The position numbers were made by a program, and so were the translations under genes. Source: Anaeroglomus sp964630775 (lineage in GTDB: Bacteria; Planctomycetota; Phycisphaerae; Sedimentisphaerales; Anaerohalosphaeraceae). From it: DNA of 64,000 nucleotides. The DNA lies in contig CAZVYY010000005.1 of assembly GCA_964630775.1 (NCBI GenBank), positions 62,001-126,000 of the forward strand, read 5' to 3'. Numbering within the stretch: the first letter of the stretch is position 1; every line of letters starts with the position of its first letter. This document shows positions 61,201 to 64,000 of this stretch, piece by piece. Under the pieces are notes generated by a model, which ran no database searches, was not told where the DNA came from, and was given only the letters and a program-made list of their open reading frames with translations.

Positions 61201-64000
61201 CGCAGCCTGGGGCGGCGACGGCGCCAATGGCCGTATTGCCCCCGAAGGCAGCAATGCAGACGGCCAGAGCGGCGGCCATGCCGGCCTCGGGCAGGGCAAT
61301 GGCTATGGCGGTGCGATTGCGATTCTTGACCAGAGTTCGCCTCTGATTCAGAATTGCATCTTCACCGAAAACCGGGCCCTGGGCGGCTGCGGCGGCAACG
61401 GCGGCAACGGCAGTAATGCCGACGGCAGCGGCCGTGAAAGCTGGGGCGGCGACGGTGGCTACGGTATCGGTGACGGTATCGGCGGCGCCATCTATGCCGA
61501 AGAAAAATGCGATGCTGTGATTATCGGATGCACCTTTACAAACAACTATGCCCGCCAGGGCTTCCCGGGCACAGGCGGCACCAAGGGGTCCGGCGCACAG
61601 TATCCCGATCCGTATAACCCCTCTACGCCCGGCACAGACGGTTTTACAGTGTCCTTCGGAATGATTCGCGGCGGTGCGATTACCCTGGGCAACGGGGCGA
61701 CATCCAATATCATCGATTGCGTTTTCGATGGCAACAAGGCCTTTGAAGCGGATTATCTCAATACAGTCTATGTCGTTGGTGACCAGCAGGTTACCCAGAC
61801 ATCCGAAGAATACCAGTTCCTGACCCGCGGCGGTGCAATCACCATTGATCCCAACAGCACCATTCGAAACTTCAGCAATCTGGTCTTTAAGAACAATGGC
61901 GGCTGCGCGGTGGATATCGGTCAGGGCACGACCATTTATGTCAAAGACAGCGTATTTGAAAATAACTATGACTGGGAAAAGACATTCCTGGATTTCTATC
62001 TGCAGCCGGAACGTGTTCTGCAGCTTTATGAACAGTATTATCCGGAAGCCCTGACCATCAGCGCCGGCGCCGTGTTTGTCGATGAGAAATGTCCCAATGT
62101 CGTCTTTGAAAACTGCAGCTTTACCAAAAATTTCTCGAAGACCTACGGCGGTGCCATCAATGCCAAATCGGATATTACGGCGATCAATTGCAGCTTTGGC
62201 GCCAACGAAGCCGAGGCTAACGGCGGTGCGATCGATATGTACTATTACATTCCCGACCCGAACACCCGCACGCTGGAAATGACCCTGACGATGTGTACCT
62301 TTGCCGACAACAAGGCCGGCAACTGGGGTGGTGCAGTCCATGCCCAGAATTTTGAAGGGACCTTCAACCAGTGCTACTTCATCAATAACACGGCCTGGAG
62401 CGGCGGTGCGATGCATCTGTCCGAAGGAATCGCCCAGATCGGCAATTCCTTGTTCAGCGGCAATACCGCAACCGGCCTGTCGTATTATCATCGGGCCGTC
62501 ACCGGCGAAGGCTTTGGCGGCGCACTGGCCTGCCTGAATACCAGCGCCACGATTGTCGATTCGGTCTTTGTTGAAAACCGTGCCGAAAGCGGCCAGGGCC
62601 AGGGTGGTGCGATTGCCCTGGTCAGCGGCAACGCGATTATCAGGCATCAGCTCGATAACTGCCTGCTGGCCGGTAACTATGCCAAATTGACCGGCGGTGC
62701 GGTGGCTATGACCAACGGCGTCAGTCCGTCGTTCAATAACTGCACTTTCGTCGGCAATACCACCGACGGCAAGGGCGGCGGCCTGTTCATTAGCAACAGC
62801 AGTGTGGCCGCTGTGTCCAACAGCATCTTCAGCGGCAATGGAAAGTTTGCCGTCTATGAACAGCCGTCCACGGCGAACGCCTCGGTGAAGCACTGTCTGT
62901 TCTACAGCAATCCCAACGGGGATTATTTCGATGCTCAGACGGCCTCTGCCCTGACGGTTCCGCAGTTGAATGGGATTGCGGGCAATACGGCCAATCTGGC
63001 GGCCAATCCGCTGTTTGTATCGGGTAAATTGGGGGATTATTACCTCAATCCGTCCAGCCCGGCCGTCAATGCCGGCAGTCAGACGGCGATTAGCCTCGGA
63101 CTGCATACCTATACCACGGATACCCGTGAACCGGTGTTCCTCGACAGCGGAATTGTAGATATCGGGTATCACTATTACAATGTGGATGATGCCAATATCA
63201 TGCCTCGCTTTACCCTGACGGCGTATGTTCAGGATAACCGGGGTGTGGTCACACCATCCAGCCAGACCTATTATATGGGTCAGAAAGTGACGCTGACGGC
63301 AACGATTCAGCCCGATTATGTCGTCACCGGCTGGAGCGGCGGTACGGTCAATGATACCTCCGATAAGGCCACCAACTATGTGATTATGACCTCCAACAAG
63401 ACGATTACCGTGCTGGTTCGTCAGAAACAGACCTATCTGGTAGGCGGCTCCAGCCCCTTTACGGAAGTCCAGCAGGCGGTTGATGTGGCTAAAGATGGTG
63501 ATACGATCGTGATTCTGCCGGGCCGGTATATCCCGGCGGTGGGCAACACCGGCGTAAGCGGTTCGGACTACTATGCATCTCTGGTTACCATCAGCCTTGA
63601 CGGCAAAAAGATCAAGATTACCGGCTCCAATCCGGCGGATCAGGAAATCGTACGAGCCACGGCGTTTGAGCATTATGAATTCTCTCTGATTAATGCACCC
63701 GCCGAAGCCGTCATCGAAGGCATTACACTTCGATATGGTCAGATGTACATCATTGGCGGCAGCCCGACGATTCGCAACGTCATTTTTGATCGATGCCGCT
63801 GGACCGGCATCACGTCGGGAAAAACCCTTAACTGCGGCAACGGTGTACTCGATGGCGCCAATGGCGGAAATGTGCTGGGCGGTGCAGTGGCGGTGCTTGA
63901 AAGCGCTCCCAAGTTCGTCTATTGCAGCTTTGAAAACAATATGGCTCAGGGCGGCAATGGCCAGGACGGTGCGGGTGGATGTCAAACTCATCCCACCGGC
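55259..64000 (+). CDS. Giant exported subtilisin-family (S8) protease with repeated parallel beta-helix modules, runs off window
   Basis: One frame is open from ATG 55259 (TGGAGGG upstream) to the window end, at least 2914 codons with no stop. A signal peptide ends near SSATA. An I9-like propeptide precedes a complete S8 domain: Asp164 (AIVDSGTDYTH), His208 (AHGTCVAGV), Asn319 (ASGNNS) and Ser400 (NGTSCATPYISG). FN3-like linkers span about 460-680. Three beta-helix modules then start near residues 683, 1815 and 2730, each with an opening such as YATIGEAVAAANNGDTVVIH and, in the first two, a TIIDCQG- or TVIDCQG-type line. Between modules lie divergent InlB-like repeats (VVLLTATPQDKYRVKRWVG; KVTLTATIQPDYVVTGWSGG). 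Long GGN/GGD/GGS tracts bulge from the helices. Likely a surface or secreted adhesin-protease; substrate unknown. Confidence 0.9.
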   Translation, partial: MNRMSVWCVLLAGLMMVSSATAVNYGSSKFTDAAKIQSGFASGQSQVRVIVGLFEPEAVRSTTDWNSKTSLATLQSAIKTKQNAVLSTLTTSEFTLRYKYDNIAAFSGSITEAGLDKLIANNNVRYIQPVVNVEFQMKQGLALIKDMTYRSKYTGKGVAVAIVDSGTDYTHPALGNGGFPNSKVIGGYDFGGMDNDPAPVLPGSAQAHGTCVAGVAAGSYIEAGDYIGGVAPDAKIYALKMSDDITGNPTNDGGVASWDWCVSHKYDDPANPILVINNSWGWGYPFADEAMADATFPLEAQAAKNCVQAGMTVVAASGNNSFKNGIGSPAANSNTIAVGAVSDTAGVDVGINAAGMVMPYSNTGVLLDVYAPADCTTSPDMVGINGYDAGNWMSCFNGTSCATPYISGVIAVLQQASYERTGNYLTQSEILQLFKLTGVPTTDKDAPDIVRPLVNVEAAIEKISGGDMAAPTPNPAQWDIAPAATGTSHIVMRAAEATDKSGVEYYFDCIENNAFDSTAWQDSPLYQCTNVPQGATLSFRCKVRDKSINRNETEWSVSSSTTTSVGADTLPPAPSPARWKARPRKISSTSIAMEAATHYDQSGVEYKFVCTSTTDPRYTADPSVLSSGWQTAAAFVKAGLSSAAPGYYYHYVVQVRDKSAAQNTTLPSEESKVLLAPPARTLEVPFPYATIGEAVAAANNGDTVVIHPGTYQFDNNRNLSPVTAGGNAKNITIRSRNPEDPAVVAATVIDCQGTDGSGSDHAPRRAFLFIEGHDNTMVIDGLTIINAIAVNNPSGAPSLPGVNGADALGGAILCTGGASPTINHCVFRNCAAIGQNASNGSNGRTPPGAQGQHGTDGGDGGHGGEGRGGAIYYDQNSSPVILNTLFENCRAWGGNGGAGGNGGNGSSAADIEAGGYGGNGGSGGDAGFGGNAYGGAIFTNGNNTITLKNVTVNLCSVRVGVGSYGGNGGNGGEGKEGEGVLGNGGAGGWGGDGSSDGFYAYGAAIYYGPNSTITVEDCDFIGNTALRSEIRTSQDYRGGDGGDGGGADGQGARGGNGGLGGFGGNSGDGMIIGDGGDGGDGADGGIGGSGGSGATGGDGGVPQGSQGSSAGAFRSTKTLGGASFYQYGCNITVTNTVIQDNQSFWDYAGGDFLASAEFVISDIIEEPNAIKHLIDYQMVSVTQKETPCVAVYENCQFINNISGMDGGGLYSMPNCQITLKGCSFIQNTAGVDRNPGNNFDGVGDGAGVFWQGAQSLTFPSDTLFRGWYFIVDNQGNPLGTTGYYNIDGVFNLTAHTTIKDEIWGYLKDTRYQLKKAAIQIWKPEPLNPPTEILFYDWYMIGFAWDAVQGANSTIGYLDAEGVDFQGNIATTNGTYHVSGGGGVRAYNQVPSDKTWVHFRKVNFSRNTGAYGAGAVIGHVIFTHEDSLVFENRGQNGGGFYFYDSDVLLQNVTIFNNVATDVSQVGVSGDGAGIYALGSSFLIRSCKLTGNTADGAGGGLFIEGYGLYPDDDMDQMVRNCLFNGNTSKFGGGISANSAFVNVYNCTIAENSTTGLYSYGGGIGCFDAVVWLTNTIVWDNSAFYGNQIALGDPAQIANPYVTLISSYSDIMGGFAAVYEAPGDPMWLDFGGNLGDDIEAHDPLFVRVTDDNSPIHVTYYLSQIEAGQRVVSPCVNKGDPASLSLLDPDTFGYFGTTRSDHVPDTGLMDMGYHQNAALAVRDYLLTASVYIADKHPYGSLKAEWNPGGSMTVSTSGDMAMIKQGTVVLLTATPQDKYRVKRWVGTDNDTLTDNTNTVTMSGNRTIQVEFELDIPRNRLVPTDYPTLNAALAAARNKDTIILAPRPNLPYTIVTATGEGLDLMGKSITITSEDPNDPAMVANTIIDCQGTRYVPQRAFRIGRGEGRNTIIQGITIRNAYWTGALGENAVLPNPPMPNDPTITPPPPNRANSGEDAIGDGYGGAILIENGSSPIIRNCVFYNCQVVAAWGGDGANGRIAPEGSNADGQSGGHAGLGQGNGYGGAIAILDQSSPLIQNCIFTENRALGGCGGNGGNGSNADGSGRESWGGDGGYGIGDGIGGAIYAEEKCDAVIIGCTFTNNYARQGFPGTGGTKGSGAQYPDPYNPSTPGTDGFTVSFGMIRGGAITLGNGATSNIIDCVFDGNKAFEADYLNTVYVVGDQQVTQTSEEYQFLTRGGAITIDPNSTIRNFSNLVFKNNGGCAVDIGQGTTIYVKDSVFENNYDWEKTFLDFYLQPERVLQLYEQYYPEALTISAGAVFVDEKCPNVVFENCSFTKNFSKTYGGAINAKSDITAINCSFGANEAEANGGAIDMYYYIPDPNTRTLEMTLTMCTFADNKAGNWGGAVHAQNFEGTFNQCYFINNTAWSGGAMHLSEGIAQIGNSLFSGNTATGLSYYHRAVTGEGFGGALACLNTSATIVDSVFVENRAESGQGQGGAIALVSGNAIIRHQLDNCLLAGNYAKLTGGAVAMTNGVSPSFNNCTFVGNTTDGKGGGLFISNSSVAAVSNSIFSGNGKFAVYEQPSTANASVKHCLFYSNPNGDYFDAQTASALTVPQLNGIAGNTANLAANPLFVSGKLGDYYLNPSSPAVNAGSQTAISLGLHTYTTDTREPVFLDSGIVDIGYHYYNVDDANIMPRFTLTAYVQDNRGVVTPSSQTYYMGQKVTLTATIQPDYVVTGWSGGTVNDTSDKATNYVIMTSNKTITVLVRQKQTYLVGGSSPFTEVQQAVDVAKDGDTIVILPGRYIPAVGNTGVSGSDYYASLVTISLDGKKIKITGSNPADQEIVRATAFEHYEFSLINAPAEAVIEGITLRYGQMYIIGGSPTIRNVIFDRCRWTGITSGKTLNCGNGVLDGANGGNVLGGAVAVLESAPKFVYCSFENNMAQGGNGQDGAGGCQTHPTG

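Noticed and set aside
60506..63991. Minus-strand open frame of 1161 codons
   Set aside because: It lies wholly antisense to the S8/beta-helix gene, has no ribosome site or recognisable domain, and its composition is the reverse-frame image of G+C-rich coding DNA.

Overview
The window looks like a scaffold from a Planctomycetota genome, most likely class Phycisphaerae (Sedimentisphaerales-like). This is inferred from gene content: a DUF1553-DUF1501-PPC trio, sulfatases, GH127, LamG/PA14/Ig exported proteins ending in a half-dockerin-like module, an ECF sigma factor beside a FecR-LamG protein, and intergenic repeats that mimic coding sequence. A run of 10 Ns at 34466-34475 shows it is a draft or metagenome assembly. 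Both edges cut genes.

Layout. 1-4133: surface or catabolic trio (DUF1553 C-terminus, Tat-exported DUF1501, PPC-domain protein). 4417-9045: purD, a frameshifted GxxExxY gene between two copies of a hairpin repeat, an SH3-domain exported protein and a rhomboid protease. 9046-10433: gene-poor, repeat-rich spacer. 10434-14553: an A+T-rich three-gene cassette encoding a Dam-type DNA adenine methylase, a HerA-like ATPase and a NurA-like nuclease with a zinc ribbon. It is the best candidate for an undescribed defence system. 14645-22646: fused aroDE with a hairpin over its start codon, two Cys/Lys-rich exported proteins, a MpaA-like carboxypeptidase, a RAYT transposase with its REP hairpins, a thioesterase, a small membrane protein and an esterase. 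22902-29129: ECF sigma factor, FecR-LamG protein, large exported LamG/Ig protein and sulfatase, probably a glycan-responsive unit. 29238-33388: iron-uptake locus (DtxR-like repressor, FeoA, FeoB, OprB-type porin) with two matching DtxR-type operator candidates. 33467-45506: glycosyltransferase (assembly gap inside), GH127, two very large PA14/LamG exported proteins and a sulfatase remnant. 45843-54781: tRNA-Lys, tsaB, a secretin, then aroC, a PEPCK/HprK-like P-loop protein and aroA in tandem. 55259-64000: one uninterrupted reading frame of at least 2914 codons encoding a subtilisin-family protease fused to three parallel beta-helix modules, continuing past the window.

How it fits together. 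The exported LamG/PA14/GH127/sulfatase proteins, the FecR-sigma pair and the DUF1501/1553 trio fit a marine or sediment polysaccharide degrader. The Feo locus and the CxAxR-type sulfatase motif fit an anaerobic, ferrous-iron-using lifestyle (inference). Three shikimate-pathway enzymes (AroDE, AroC, AroA) lie at two sites. Much of the non-coding DNA consists of at least six families of short hairpin or tandem repeats. No CRISPR array, rRNA or replication origin was seen.
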